DNA of 64,000 nucleotides, from assembly GCA_016718825.1 (NCBI GenBank), contig JADKCL010000029.1, positions 17,877 through 81,876 of the forward strand, read 5' to 3'. A program made the position numbers and the translations under genes. The stretch comes from Bacteroidota bacterium. GTDB lineage: Bacteria > Bacteroidota > Bacteroidia > J057 > JADKCL01. Shown here piece by piece: positions 32,835-42,398 of the stretch (its first letter is position 1; every line of letters starts with the position of its first letter). The notes below the pieces were generated by a model that searched no databases, was not told the origin of the DNA, and was given only the letters and a program-made list of their open reading frames with translations.

Positions 32835-35463
32835 TCACCCCAACAACCCCTCCGCCTTCGCAACAGCCTTCGCAATCCCAGCTGCATCCTTACCGCCGGC
32901 GCTTGCAAAAAACGATTGTCCGCCGCCGCCGCCTTGGATTTCCTTGGCGATTTCGCGGATCAAGTTGCCTGCATTGACCGTTTTGGCGGCATCCAAGTCC
33001 TCGGTGATGACCACGTTGAGCATCGGCTTGCCATCAAAGATGGCGCCGAGCACGATCACCGCATTCGTCAAGCCCTTGCGCAGGTCAAAGGCCAAGGTCT
33101 TCAGTTCCTTGTCGCTCGGAACCTCTACCACTTCGTTGATCAGCGTCAAATTGCCGACGGATTTTGCACGTGCAAGCAAACCTTCCTTCAGGTCGCCGAC
33201 TGCTGCTGCTTGCAGCTTCTGAAGATCCTTTTCGAGCTTTTTGTTGGCGTCGAGCAGGGTTTCCAAGGCTTTGGCCGGATCCTGCGGATTGCGCAACAAA
33301 TCCGTCAAGCTCTCCAAAATCGCCAATTTTTGCTCCATGTATGTGATCGCGCCATCGCTCGTCACAGCCTCGATGCGGCGTACGCCGGTCGAAATCGAAC
33401 CTTCGCTCACCAATTTGAAGAGGCGAATTTCGCTCGTATTCTGCACGTGCACGCCACCGCAGAGCTCCACGGAATATTTCGGATCGAATGTGATCACCCG
33501 CACGGCGTCGCCGTACTTTTCGCCAAAGAGCATCATGGCACCCAAGGTCTTGGCCTCCGAAATGGGGACATTCCGGCGCTCGGACAAGGCAATGCCTTCT
33601 GCAATTTTCGAATTCACGATGCGCTCCACCTCGGAAATCTCGGCATCGGTCATTTTTTGGAAATGGCTGAAGTCAAAGCGCAGGATCTGATCCGAGACCA
33701 AGGAGCCTTTTTGCTCGACGTGCGTGCCCAAAACGCGGCGCAAGGCGGCGTGGAGCAAGTGCGTCGCGCTATGGTTGGCACGGATGAGGCGACGACGTTC
33801 GGCATCGACCTCGGCTGCCCATTCGCCGGTTGCGATTTCAGGCAATTCCTCGACAAAATGGATGATCAGGTCATTTTCCTTCTTGGTGTCGAGCACCTTG
33901 AGGGTTTCATTGGCGCTGCGGAGGAAGCCTGTGTCACCGACTTGTCCGCCAGACTCTGCATAAAAAGGTGTGCGGTCAAGCACGACCTTGATACACTTTG
34001 CCTTTGGCTGTCTCGAGCGTACGGTAGCGGGTGATCTGCGAAGTTCCCTCGGTGGTTTCGTAACCCGTGAAAACCGGCATGCCATTCATCGGTTGCACTT
34101 CCACCCAGTCGCCGGTTTTGACTTCGCCTGCTGTACGACCCCCGTCTCGCTGTGCCTTCAATAACGCCTCAAACGTATCCTCATCCACGGACCAGCCTTG
34201 CTCTTTGGCCATGACCTTGGTCAAGTCGATCGGGAATCCGAAACGGTCATAAAGGTTGAAGGCAAATTGCCCATCGATGATGCGGACATTGTTTTGATGT
34301 TCGCGGACGTACTCGTCAAACAGGCGCGTACCACGCTCCAGCGTACGCAGGAAGCTTTTTTCCTCCTCTTCGATGACCCTTTTGATGAATGCTTTTTGTG
34401 CATTGACCTCGGGGAAGACGTCGGCATAAATTGCAGCGAGCACATCGACCAAACGGTAGAGGAAAGGCTCCGTACGTCCCAGAAATTGGAATCCGTAGCG
34501 GGAGGCACGACGCAGAATCCGGCGCACGACATAACCTGCCTTGCCATTCGAAGGAACCTGACCGTCGGCGATACAGAAACAAATCGAACGAATATGGTCC
34601 ATGACCACGCGCATCGCAATGCTTTCTTCCTCGGTGCGACCGTATTTGCAGCCGTATTCCTTCTCCAGAAAATCGATGTACGGGCGGAAAAGGTCGGTGT
34701 CGTAATTGCTTTGTTTGCCTTGCAGCGCCATGCAAAGGCGTTCGAAGCCCATGCCGGTGTCCACATTTTTGGCAGGCAACGATTCCAATGACTTGTCTGC
34801 CTTGCGGTTGAACTCCATGAACACGAGGTTCCAGATTTCCACCACCTGCGGATGATCGTTGTTGACGTGGTCGCGGCCAGGCGATTTCGCTTTTTCTTCG
34901 GCACTGCGAATGTCCACATGGAGTTCGGAGCAAGGCCCGCAAGGACCGGTGTCGCCCATTTCCCAGAAATTGTCCTTTTTGCTGCCGCGCAAGATATGGG
35001 ATTCATCCACCCATTTTTTCCATTCTTCAAGGGCATCCACGTCTTCGGGCATATTGTCGCCTTCATCGCCGCCAAAAATGGTCACATAGATGTCGTCTTT
35101 GGGGATCCCGAAGGTGTTGTGCAGCAAATCCCAAGCCCAGGCAATCGCATCGGTCTTGTAATAGTCGCCAAACGACCAGTTTCCCAACATCTCAAACATG
35201 GTATGGTGGTAGGTGTCGTGGCCCACATCGTCCAAGTCGTTGTGCTTGCCGGATGCGCGCAAGCATTTTTGTGTATCGGCGATGCGCAGGGCTTTAGGTG
35301 GTTTGATGCCCAAGAAATTGTCCTTAAATTGAGCCATCCCGGAGTTGTTGAACATCAGGGTCGGATCGTCTTTGGCAATGATCGGCGCACTCTCAACGAT
35401 GAGATGTTGGCGTTCTTGGAAGAATTTGAGGAATTGACTGCGTATTTCGCTCGAAGTTTTCAT
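32835..35463 (-). pseudogene. alaS: Alanyl-tRNA synthetase, frameshifted near 33998
   Basis: Two frames cover one AlaS. The 5' part (35463 to about 33998, start MKTSSEIRSQFLKFF) has the class II synthetase core with MFNNSGMAQFKDNFLG and GDTGPCGPCSELHVD. The 3' part (about 33998 to 32835) has the editing domain (ANHSATHLLHAALR, the HxxxH zinc motif; CGGVHVQNTSEI) and C-Ala oligomerisation domain (SFFASAGGKDAAGIAKA). The frames meet inside TAKGK/KCIKVVLDRTPF. Deleting one base of the TTT at 33997-33999 (AAA in the gene) restores an 875-aa protein, the normal AlaS length. AlaS is essential and usually single-copy, so an assembly error is more likely than a true pseudogene. There is no slippery heptamer or other sign of programmed frameshifting. 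Confidence 0.9.
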
Positions 35464-35694
35464 GCTGGAAAGCCCTTTATTTTTCTCACACTGCACGGTG
35501 GATAAATTATCACGACCGCTTGCGTTTAAGTTTTTTAGTTCTAATTTTGAATCTGTGGATAACCTGTGGATAAGCTGTCACCGCCTGTGGGGGTTTCAGT
35601 ATCCGTCAGAAATATCGAAATTTGCGCGGCCATTGCCGCATGGAATTCTGCCTTCATAAAAAGGCTGTAAAACTAGGAAAAAAACGTCAACTGT

Positions 35695-36639
35695 ATGGCT
35701 AAAATCAAATATTACTACGATACAGAGACCTGCAACTTTGAGAAAGCCAACATGGATTCGCATACCATTTTGCGAACTGTGCTGTCTTATCTGATGGTTT
35801 CCGGTGTCGTGGCGATTTTGGTGGTGGTCTATTTGTTCTATTTTTCTTCGAATCCATTGACGGAGCAGCTCAGGCAAGACAACCGGGACCTATCCCTTCA
35901 GCTTGAAAAGTTTGATGAAGCGATTGCCTCTCTTGAAACGGATTTGGAGGCCCTCCATCAAAAGGACGAAGACGTTTACCGTGCCATTTTGAAAGCAGAC
36001 CCCATCAAGGATGAGTGGGAGGCGGGTTCGGGCGGTTCTGCGGAGTTCAAACCCTTTGAAAAGGAATCGCTGCAGGAAACCGACATGCGCATGGATGCCT
36101 TGAATAGCAAAGTCAAGATCCAAAGGGAGTCGTTTCGCCGATTGCTCGCCATGTATGCAGTGCGAGAGGATGAAATGAAGCACATGCCTTCCATCCGGCC
36201 GATTGCCAACGATTGTATCAGTGGGTTTGGCTATCGTTTTCATCCGATCCTGAAAGTCAGGAAACTCCATACCGGGCTTGACTTTGGAGCACCGATGGGT
36301 ACGCCGATCTATGCAACGGCTGAAGGTACAGTGATCAATGCCAATCACGGGGCCAATGGATATGGACTTTGTGTGGACTTGCAGCACGGATTTGGCATTG
36401 AAACAAAGTATGCCCACTTAAGCAAAGTCGCTGTGAAGGTGGGGCAGAAGGTTAAGCGAGGGGACTTGATCGCTTATTCGGGAAATTCAGGATTGTCAAA
36501 AGGCCCTCACTTGCACTACGAAATCAAAAAAGACGGTGTCAAAATCGATCCCATTGATTATTTTTACTCGGATTTGACGCCTGAGCAGTACGTGAGTTTC
36601 AAACGTCAGGCCAATCAGATCAATGAGTCAATGGACTGA
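35695..36639 (+). CDS. M23 family peptidoglycan endopeptidase
   Basis: 314 aa. Membrane-anchored by one N-terminal helix (about residues 27-50, LSYLMVSGVVAILVVVYLFYF), followed by a coiled coil (about 55-90, SNPLTEQLRQDNRDLSLQLEKF) and the M23 LytM-type domain (about 180-295). Zinc-binding residues are visible in GYRFHPILKVRKLHTGLDFGAP (H-x-n-D) and GPHLHYEIKK (HxH). The likely role is cell-wall hydrolysis or activation of other hydrolases during growth or division. Full metal ligands suggest it is active rather than an EnvC-like activator. Its stop overlaps the next start by 1 bp (TGATG), so it is translationally coupled to the MerR-type gene. Confidence 0.9.
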   Translation: MAKIKYYYDTETCNFEKANMDSHTILRTVLSYLMVSGVVAILVVVYLFYFSSNPLTEQLRQDNRDLSLQLEKFDEAIASLETDLEALHQKDEDVYRAILKADPIKDEWEAGSGGSAEFKPFEKESLQETDMRMDALNSKVKIQRESFRRLLAMYAVREDEMKHMPSIRPIANDCISGFGYRFHPILKVRKLHTGLDFGAPMGTPIYATAEGTVINANHGANGYGLCVDLQHGFGIETKYAHLSKVAVKVGQKVKRGDLIAYSGNSGLSKGPHLHYEIKKDGVKIDPIDYFYSDLTPEQYVSFKRQANQINESMD

Positions 36640-36971
36640 TGGAAGAGCAAGAAGACATTCAGAAGAAGTATTACACGATTGGTGAAGTGGCAGACATGTT
36701 GGATGTCAAGCCCTCGCTCATCCGTTTCTGGGAGACAGAGTTTCCCCAATTGAGCCCACGCAAAAATCGCAAGGGAAACCGCACCTACACCGAGGCCGAT
36801 ATCGCGATGCTCAAGACCATTTATTATTTGGTCAAAGAGCGCAAATTCACCCTCAAAGGTGCCCAAGACAAACTCAAGCAGAATCCCAAAGATCTTGAAT
36901 ACGAGCAACGCACCCGAGAAACTTTATTAAAAGTGCGTGGATTCTTGGCAGAATTGAAAGAATATCTTTAA
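36639..36971 (+). CDS. MerR family transcriptional regulator
   Basis: 110 aa. MerR-type winged HTH: KYYTIGEVADMLDVKPSLIRFWETEFPQLSP (residues about 8-39), then RKGNRTYTEADIAMLKTIYYLVKERKFTLKGAQDKLKQNP, the wing and second helix pair. The short C-terminal helix (TRETLLKVRGFLAELKEYL) would form the dimer coiled coil, and there is no ligand-binding domain or metal-binding cysteine. Small MerR proteins like this often follow M23 peptidase genes in Bacteroidota. The gene overlaps the peptidase by 1 bp, consistent with a role in cell-envelope growth control, but targets are unknown. Confidence 0.88.
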   Translation: MEEQEDIQKKYYTIGEVADMLDVKPSLIRFWETEFPQLSPRKNRKGNRTYTEADIAMLKTIYYLVKERKFTLKGAQDKLKQNPKDLEYEQRTRETLLKVRGFLAELKEYL

Positions 36972-36989
36972 GTTTGCCCTCCCAATCAT

Positions 36990-37062
36990 CGAGGTGTAGC
37001 TCAGTTGGTAGAGTACACGTCTGGGGGGCGTGTGGCCGCTGGTTCAAGTCCAGTCACCTCGA
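36990..37062 (+). tRNA. tRNA-Pro (anticodon GGG)
   Basis: 73 nt. 7-bp acceptor stem CGAGGTG/CACCTCG, D arm GCTC...GAGT, anticodon stem CACGT/GCGTG with loop CTGGGGG (U33, anticodon GGG, G37), variable loop TGGCC, T arm GCTGG-TTCAAGT-CCAGT, discriminator A73. C1-G72 with A73 and G35/G36 are the proline identity elements. No 3' CCA is encoded. It starts 18 bp after the MerR gene. Confidence 0.93.
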
Positions 37063-37075
37063 CTAAAGGAAAATA

Positions 37076-37106
37076 AGGCTGTCCAACGCGGATGGCCTCT
37101 TTTTTT
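37076..37106 (+). terminator. Terminator after tRNA-Pro
   Basis: 9-bp stem AGGCTGTCC (37076-37084) / GGATGGCCT (37090-37098) with two G-T pairs, then CTTTTTTTG. Confidence 0.75.
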
Positions 37107-37222
37107 GCGCGGTTTCCTTGTTTTCCTGTGGACAATTAGCCCAAATTTGCTCAAGAAAATTTGTTCATTTTGAAACCCCAAGCCGCCTAGTCGGCATTTT
37201 TTGATCATCTGGACCGAATTCA

Positions 37223-39241
37223 ATGGCTCATCCCACTGCAACCGAGGCAATCAAGGCCCGTATCGATCAGCTCACAGACGAGTTGAATGCCCACAACCAC
37301 CGCTACTACGTCTTGGCAGCGCCGACGATATCGGATTTTGAGTTTGACAAACTCCTGCGTGAGTTGCAGGACCTGGAACAGCAATTTCCTGATGCCATGC
37401 GGCCCGATTCGCCGACGATCAGAGTGGGAGGGACGATCACCAAGGATTTTCCGCCATTTATCCACAAACGTCCGATGCTCAGCCTGCAAAATACCTACAG
37501 CAGGGAAGAGGTCGATGACTGGCTCAAATCCGTGGAAAAACTCTTGGAGGGACAGTCCTTCACGTACATCGTGCAGCACAAATACGACGGTGTTTCCTTG
37601 AGTCTGCACTATGACAATGGCATTCTCACTGCTGCTTCCACACGTGGCGACGGCGTCCAAGGAGATGAAATCACGGCCAATGCCAAAACCATTCAAACCG
37701 TGCCGTTGCGGGTAAAACATGCAGCCATTCCCGCTGAATTTGAGGTCAGAGGCGAAGTGTTGATGCACGTTGCGCCCTTTAATGCCCTCAATGACCAACG
37801 TGAGGAAAACGGGGAGGCGCGCTTGATGAATCCTCGCAACGCAACCGCAGGCACCCTGAAAAACCAAGATTCCAGCGTGGTTGCTTCGCGGCCACTGACC
37901 TTTTATGCCTATCAACTTTATTCTGACGGCGCCTTGCCCGATACGGATGGTGCGCAGCAAGCCCTCCTTCGCGAATGGGGTTTCAAGGCCAATGAAAACG
38001 TCGGCATCTGCAAAAACATCGACGAGGTATTTGAATACATCAACCATTGGGACAAACACCGCGACGAACTTCCTTACGAAATTGACGGCATTGTCATCAA
38101 AATCAACGAAGTAGCTGTTCGCGAGGCGCTCGGATTCACGAGCAAGTTTCCCCGGTGGGCCATCGCGTTCAAGTATCAAGCCGAGCAGGCCGAGACCGAA
38201 TTAAAATCGGTAAGTTATCAAGTAGGCCGCACGGGCATCGTCACGCCGGTTGCCAATTTGGAGCCTGTATTGCTTGGCGGAACCATGGTCAAACGCGCCT
38301 CCTTGTACAATGCCGATGAGATCGAACGGCTTGGCTTGCATGTGGGTGACATCGTGCGCGTAGCCAAAGGCGGCGAAATCATTCCCAAAGTGATTGAGGT
38401 CGTATTGCCAATGCGCAAGGCAGGCTTGGAGCCGGTCGTTTTTCTCACACACTGCCCGGATTGCGGGACGGCCCTGCAAAAGAATGAAGGCGAGGTCGGT
38501 TCATTTTGCCCCAACGCAGCAACTTGCCCTCCGCAGGTCAAAGGCCGAATCGAGCATTTTGTGGCAAGGAAGGCCATGAACATCGACGGACTTGGGGCGG
38601 AAATCATTGGGCAATTGGTAGATGCACGCCTGATCAGTGATTACACCGATTTATATGACTTGACATTTTCCCAAGTCGTTGCCATGGATCGATTCGCCGA
38701 AAAAAGTGCCAAGAACCTTATAGAATCCATTGCAGCAAGTAAAAATGTCCCTTATCCGAGGGTGGTTTTTGCTTTGGGAATTCGCTTTGTCGGTGAAACG
38801 GTGGCCAAAAAACTCGTCAAACAATTCCAGACGATCGATGCATTGGCGGCGGCCACGAAGGAAGATATTCTACAGATCCACGAAATCGGAGAACGTATCG
38901 CCGAAAGCATTCTGGAATTTTTTGGAAGTGAGATCAACCAAGCCCGTTTGGCAAGGTTGAAGGCTGCAGGTTTGCAATTTGAGCTGGCAGAAGGGGAGAA
39001 GGCTGTTTCTCAAAAGCTTGCCGGAATGAGTTTTGTAGTTTCGGGTACTTTTGAACACTTCAGCCGGGACGGAATCAAGGATGTGATCGAGGCGAATGGA
39101 GGCCAAATCAAAGGCTCCGTCTCGCCAAAAACGACCTACCTGCTTGCGGGCGCAGATGCAGGTCCTTCCAAGCTTGACAAAGCCGCCAAAGACAAGGTCA
39201 AGGTGCTCTCTGAGCAGGAATTCAGGGAGATGCTCGCATGA
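37223..39241 (+). CDS. ligA: NAD+-dependent DNA ligase
   Basis: 672 aa, normal length. Seals nicks in replication and repair. Domains in order: Ia (AHNHRYYVLAAPTISDFEFDKL, NAD binding), nucleotidyltransferase with AMP-accepting Lys120 in KYDGVSL, OB fold (VGRTGIVTPVANLEPV), zinc finger CPDCGTALQKNEGEVGSFC...C, HhH domain (about residues 480-590) and C-terminal BRCT (LAGMSFVVSGTFEHFSRD... to the end). All catalytic blocks look intact. It overlaps the next gene by 4 bp (ATGA), forming the operon ligA-DUF6913-dapA. Confidence 0.98.
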   Translation: MAHPTATEAIKARIDQLTDELNAHNHRYYVLAAPTISDFEFDKLLRELQDLEQQFPDAMRPDSPTIRVGGTITKDFPPFIHKRPMLSLQNTYSREEVDDWLKSVEKLLEGQSFTYIVQHKYDGVSLSLHYDNGILTAASTRGDGVQGDEITANAKTIQTVPLRVKHAAIPAEFEVRGEVLMHVAPFNALNDQREENGEARLMNPRNATAGTLKNQDSSVVASRPLTFYAYQLYSDGALPDTDGAQQALLREWGFKANENVGICKNIDEVFEYINHWDKHRDELPYEIDGIVIKINEVAVREALGFTSKFPRWAIAFKYQAEQAETELKSVSYQVGRTGIVTPVANLEPVLLGGTMVKRASLYNADEIERLGLHVGDIVRVAKGGEIIPKVIEVVLPMRKAGLEPVVFLTHCPDCGTALQKNEGEVGSFCPNAATCPPQVKGRIEHFVARKAMNIDGLGAEIIGQLVDARLISDYTDLYDLTFSQVVAMDRFAEKSAKNLIESIAASKNVPYPRVVFALGIRFVGETVAKKLVKQFQTIDALAAATKEDILQIHEIGERIAESILEFFGSEINQARLARLKAAGLQFELAEGEKAVSQKLAGMSFVVSGTFEHFSRDGIKDVIEANGGQIKGSVSPKTTYLLAGADAGPSKLDKAAKDKVKVLSEQEFREMLA

Positions 39242-39789
39242 ATTGGCTACAATCCCTGAGGCATCGCTATGCAGTGCGCACGTTTGAAAAGCGCGCGAAG
39301 AAGGTCAGTTTTCCGCATGCCTTTGTGGACCTCGACCGCGCAACCTCCATCGGATTTGTCGTGAACATCGAGCAATTTTCTGCGGACAATCTTGTGTACT
39401 TTACCAAGTACATCACCCACCTCGAAGACAAGGGGAAAAAGGTGGTTGTGGTCGAAATCAGCTACGGACGCAAGGCAGAACCCATGTTTCACGACTCCAA
39501 TCAGTCTATTTTTATCGGAAGACAGCAGATGAATTGGCTGCAATTTCCTTCGATTAAACGGATGCAGGAGCTGAATTCGGCCAATTTGGATATCCTGGTC
39601 AACCTCGATACATCGGAAAAGTTGACCTCGCGTTTTGTTTGCGGTTTGTCAAATGCCAAAACCCGCGTAGGTGTGCACGAGGCAAGTTTTGTTGCCTATT
39701 ACGAATTGTTATTGCAGGTTCCAATGGAGATGAAACTGAACAAGATATTGGAGACCTTTGAGTTCTATTCCAAAATGCTTGAGAAATGA
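39238..39789 (+). CDS. DUF6913-type protein
   Basis: 183 aa. A Bacteroidota-restricted family (DUF6913, as I recall) of unknown function. An N-terminal basic helix MNWLQSLRHRYAVRTFEKRAKK precedes an alpha/beta domain with VSFPHAFVDLDRATSIGFVVNI, KKVVVVEISYG, FPSIKRMQELNSANLDILVNLD and SNAKTRVGV. The pattern resembles a Rossmann-like fold; no catalytic motif is recognised. It overlaps both ligA and dapA by 4 bp, so all three are translationally coupled. This ligA or dapA neighbourhood is often seen for the family, but that does not reveal the role. Confidence 0.75.
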   Translation: MNWLQSLRHRYAVRTFEKRAKKVSFPHAFVDLDRATSIGFVVNIEQFSADNLVYFTKYITHLEDKGKKVVVVEISYGRKAEPMFHDSNQSIFIGRQQMNWLQFPSIKRMQELNSANLDILVNLDTSEKLTSRFVCGLSNAKTRVGVHEASFVAYYELLLQVPMEMKLNKILETFEFYSKMLEK

Positions 39790-40673
39790 GAAAATTTCAG
39801 GGAACAGGTGTGGCGATGACCACGGCTTTTTTATCAGATGATGCGCTGGACCGCGACGGCATCACCAAATTGACGCATCATCTTGTGGATGGCGGCGTTG
39901 AATTTTTGGTGATTCTGGGGACCACTGGAGAAGCGGCTACGATTTCTGCCAAAGAGCAGGAAACGGTTGTGGAGACCGTGATGGCTGCAAATGCCGGACG
40001 CTTACCGGTTGTGCTCGGCGTCGGCGGCAACAATACATCCGAGGTGATTGAAAAGGCGCGCAATTGGTCCTCCAAATACAAGCCCGATGCATTGTTGTCG
40101 GTGAGTCCCTATTACAGCAAACCTTCACAGGAAGGCATTTTTCGGCATTTTTCGGCGATTGCAGAGGCCGTGACCACGCCGATCATCCTGTACAACGTGC
40201 CTGGCCGCACAGCGAGCAACATGACATCTGCGACGACCTTGCGACTTGCGCATGCCTACAAGCATATCATTGGCATCAAAGAGGCAAGTGGCCTTTTTGA
40301 GCAAGCGATGGAGATCATTCGGGATCGCCCTGAAGGTTTTTTGGTGCTTTCGGGAGATGATGCCATCACCTTGCCGCTGATCGGAGCCGGCGCCGACGGT
40401 GTGATTTCGGTGGTTGCCAACGCATTGCCGAGGCAATTTGGGGAAATGGTGCGCCAAGCACTTACCGGCGACTTTGCGAATGCCCGGAAGCTTCATTACC
40501 CCATGTTGCGTTTCACACAGCAATTGTTTGCCGAAGGGAATCCTGTCGGGATCAAGTCAGCCCTTTCCTTGCTCGGCATCGGGGGCGATCATGTGAGAAT
40601 GCCGTTATGGCCCGCAAGTGAGGGTTTGCGCGCGCAATTGCAGCAGGAGTTGTCTGCAATGGGAATGCGCTAA
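39786..40673 (+). CDS. dapA: 4-hydroxy-tetrahydrodipicolinate synthase
   Basis: 295 aa. Condenses pyruvate and aspartate semialdehyde in lysine/meso-diaminopimelate synthesis. TIM-barrel with the motif GTTGEA (residues 45-50, pyruvate site), Tyr136 in ILYNVPGRT and Schiff-base Lys165 in IIGIKEASG. These separate it from the N-acetylneuraminate lyase branch. Last gene of ligA-DUF6913-dapA, closed by a strong terminator. Confidence 0.96.
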   Translation: MRKFQGTGVAMTTAFLSDDALDRDGITKLTHHLVDGGVEFLVILGTTGEAATISAKEQETVVETVMAANAGRLPVVLGVGGNNTSEVIEKARNWSSKYKPDALLSVSPYYSKPSQEGIFRHFSAIAEAVTTPIILYNVPGRTASNMTSATTLRLAHAYKHIIGIKEASGLFEQAMEIIRDRPEGFLVLSGDDAITLPLIGAGADGVISVVANALPRQFGEMVRQALTGDFANARKLHYPMLRFTQQLFAEGNPVGIKSALSLLGIGGDHVRMPLWPASEGLRAQLQQELSAMGMR

Positions 40674-40698
40674 GCCGCGAAACGTTGCTTGAAAATGG

Positions 40699-40737
40699 AA
40701 AGGGATGGATACACGCGTATCCATCCCTTTTCATTTT
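40699..40737 (+). terminator. Rho-independent terminator after dapA
   Basis: 14-bp perfect stem AAAGGGATGGATAC (40699-40712) / GTATCCATCCCTTT (40717-40730), 4-nt loop, followed by TCATTTTG. Confidence 0.9.
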
Positions 40738-40751
40738 GCGCTTTTAGACAC

Positions 40752-40785
40752 AAAAAAAGGCAAGAACGCAGTCTTGCCTTATTTC
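40752..40785 (-). terminator. Rho-independent terminator after the H1-like gene
   Basis: 9-bp stem AAGGCAAGA (40757-40765) / TCTTGCCTT (40772-40780) with an A7 tract on the far side, which is the U tract of the minus-strand transcript. Confidence 0.85.
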
Positions 40786-40801
40786 TTCAAGATCAAAAGG
40801 A

Positions 40802-40978
40802 TCAACCTTCGTTCTTGCTGTCTTGAACTTCCTTGCGGATGTCCTGAGCCATGACCTTCAAGTCCTGCATGCCCTTGCGGATACGCGTACCTGCAGCCTT
40901 ATTGCTCTTGTTGTAGAACTTGTCAAAGTCGCCTTCGAGACCCATGACCAGATGCTTCAGTTGTTCAAATCTACTCAT
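40802..40978 (-). CDS. Histone H1-like small basic protein
   Basis: 58 aa from MSRFEQLKHLVMGLEGDF; the in-frame extension to 41029 is leader sequence. It matches the short histone H1-like (Hc1/HCT-related) proteins conserved in Bacteroidota: LEGDFDKFYNKSNKAAGTRIRKGMQDLKVMAQDIRKEVQDSK. Rich in Lys and Arg with an amphipathic helical pattern. It is assumed to bind DNA and help compact the nucleoid, but the lineage's own members are poorly studied. Single gene with its own terminator. Confidence 0.85.
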   Translation of the reverse strand: MSRFEQLKHLVMGLEGDFDKFYNKSNKAAGTRIRKGMQDLKVMAQDIRKEVQDSKNEG

Positions 40979-41095
40979 CTCTTTAAAATAAATGTGTTGG
41001 TATTCATGCGAAGATAGGCAATTGGGCAAAAGAAACTACCGACGTCGGCTAATAATTTTACACATTCCAACCGCCAATTGTTCATAAATGGGCAA

Positions 41096-41131
41096 AAAGA
41101 AAACGGTTACCCCAAAGTAACCGCTTTCTTG
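41096..41131 (-). terminator. Rho-independent terminator after the alpha-oxoamine synthase gene
   Basis: CGGTTAC/GTAACCG stem (41104-41123) extended by AAGAAAA/CTTTCTT pairs. It lies 14 bp past the stop codon; the A-rich side is the U tract on the minus strand. Confidence 0.8.
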
Positions 41132-41144
41132 ATTCCCAAATGAA

Positions 41145-42398
41145 TCAAAGCGCACCAATTTGAAGCGGTGCACCTTGCTTGTAAGCGCCTGATTCGACCT
41201 TTGCACGGATCTCCTCAAATGCGTTCAAGGTATATTCCACGTCTTCCATGGAGTGGGTAGCAGTTGGAATGATGCGCAGCATCAGTTCGCCACGCTCGAC
41301 CACAGGATAGGTCACCACGGAAACAAACAGATTGTAGTTCTGACGGAGGTCGATGATCATGCGGGCAGCTTCCTCATACGAGCCCTTCAGGTAAACTGGA
41401 GTGACCGGAGATTCAGTGATGCCGATGTCAAAATTCCGCGCACGCAAGCCTGATTGGATCGCGTTGACGATGCTCCAGAGTTTTTCGCGCATTTCCGGCG
41501 AATTTTTCAGGAGTTCGAGTCGCTTCAATGCCCCTACAGCCAATGGCATCGGGAGCGTTTTTGCGTAGATCTGCGAACGCATGTTGTAGCGGAGGTAGTT
41601 GATGACATTCTTGTCACCGCAGACAAATGCGCCAATGCTTGCCATCGACTTGGCGAAGGTGCAGAAAAGCACATCAATCTTGTCTTGGCAGCCAAGGTGT
41701 TCGCCGGTACCGATACCTGTAGCGCCCATGACACCAAAGCCGTGTGCATCGTCGACCAACAAACGGAAGTTGTAACGGTCTTTGAATGCGGCAATTTTGT
41801 CGAGTTTGCCGAGGTCACCCTTCATGCCAAAAACACCTTCGGTGATCACCAAAATGCCGCCGCCCGTCTTTTCGACGATTGCAGTTGCTTTTTTGAGGCG
41901 ATCCTCAAATTGGTCCATGTCATTGTGCTTGAAAACGAAGCGCTTGGCAAGCGTCATCATCATGCCATCCATGATACAGGCATGGCTCAGTTGGTCATAG
42001 ACGATCACGTCGTGACGGTCAACCAAGCTCTGGATAATGGAAACTTGACCCTGGTAACCAAAGTTGAGCAGATATGCATCTTCCTTTTGCATGAATTCGG
42101 CCACCTCACGCTCAAATTGCTCGTGGATGTCGGTGTTGCCGGTAAGCATGCGGGAACCCATGGGATATCCCAAGCCATACTTCACTGCAGATTCGCCATC
42201 GGCTTTACGCACTTCCGGGTGGTTGCAGAGGCCCAAGTAGTTGTTGAGCGACCAATTGAGGACTTTCTTTCCACGGAAAGTCATCCAAGGTCCGACTTCG
42301 CCTTCCAATTTTGGAAAGGTGAAATATCCGTGGCCAACTCCGGCAAATTGCCCAAGGTCGGCCTTCATCATCTTATCAATCTTACTGAAAATGTCCAA
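41145..42398 (-). CDS. Alpha-oxoamine synthase-family PLP enzyme
   Basis: 417 aa. Fold type I PLP enzyme that condenses an amino acid with an acyl-CoA. Motifs: GKKVLNWSLNNYLGLCNHPEV (about residues 43-63), GSRMLTGNTDIHEQFEREVAEF (about 80-101), DDAHGFGVMG (Asp for the pyridine ring, about 217-226) and TFAKSMASIGAFVCGD with the Schiff-base Lys (near residue 248). Family members include serine palmitoyltransferase (sphingolipids), 2-amino-3-ketobutyrate CoA ligase and 8-amino-7-oxononanoate synthase. The N-terminal block GHGYFTFPKLEGEVGPWM belongs to a Bacteroidota subgroup whose substrate I cannot assign. Sphingolipid synthesis is plausible for the phylum, but no other sphingolipid gene is nearby. 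Confidence 0.85.
   Translation of the reverse strand: MDIFSKIDKMMKADLGQFAGVGHGYFTFPKLEGEVGPWMTFRGKKVLNWSLNNYLGLCNHPEVRKADGESAVKYGLGYPMGSRMLTGNTDIHEQFEREVAEFMQKEDAYLLNFGYQGQVSIIQSLVDRHDVIVYDQLSHACIMDGMMMTLAKRFVFKHNDMDQFEDRLKKATAIVEKTGGGILVITEGVFGMKGDLGKLDKIAAFKDRYNFRLLVDDAHGFGVMGATGIGTGEHLGCQDKIDVLFCTFAKSMASIGAFVCGDKNVINYLRYNMRSQIYAKTLPMPLAVGALKRLELLKNSPEMREKLWSIVNAIQSGLRARNFDIGITESPVTPVYLKGSYEEAARMIIDLRQNYNLFVSVVTYPVVERGELMLRIIPTATHSMEDVEYTLNAFEEIRAKVESGAYKQGAPLQIGAL

Noticed and set aside
32835..35463. Programmed ribosomal frameshift in alaS
   Set aside because: No slippery heptamer, stop-codon shift site or conserved downstream structure is evident at 33997; three other genes show the same single-base excess, pointing to sequence error.
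41145..42398. Specific call as serine palmitoyltransferase
   Set aside because: The alpha-oxoamine synthase motifs are clear, but the N-terminal block does not allow a choice between sphingolipid, threonine and other subfamilies.
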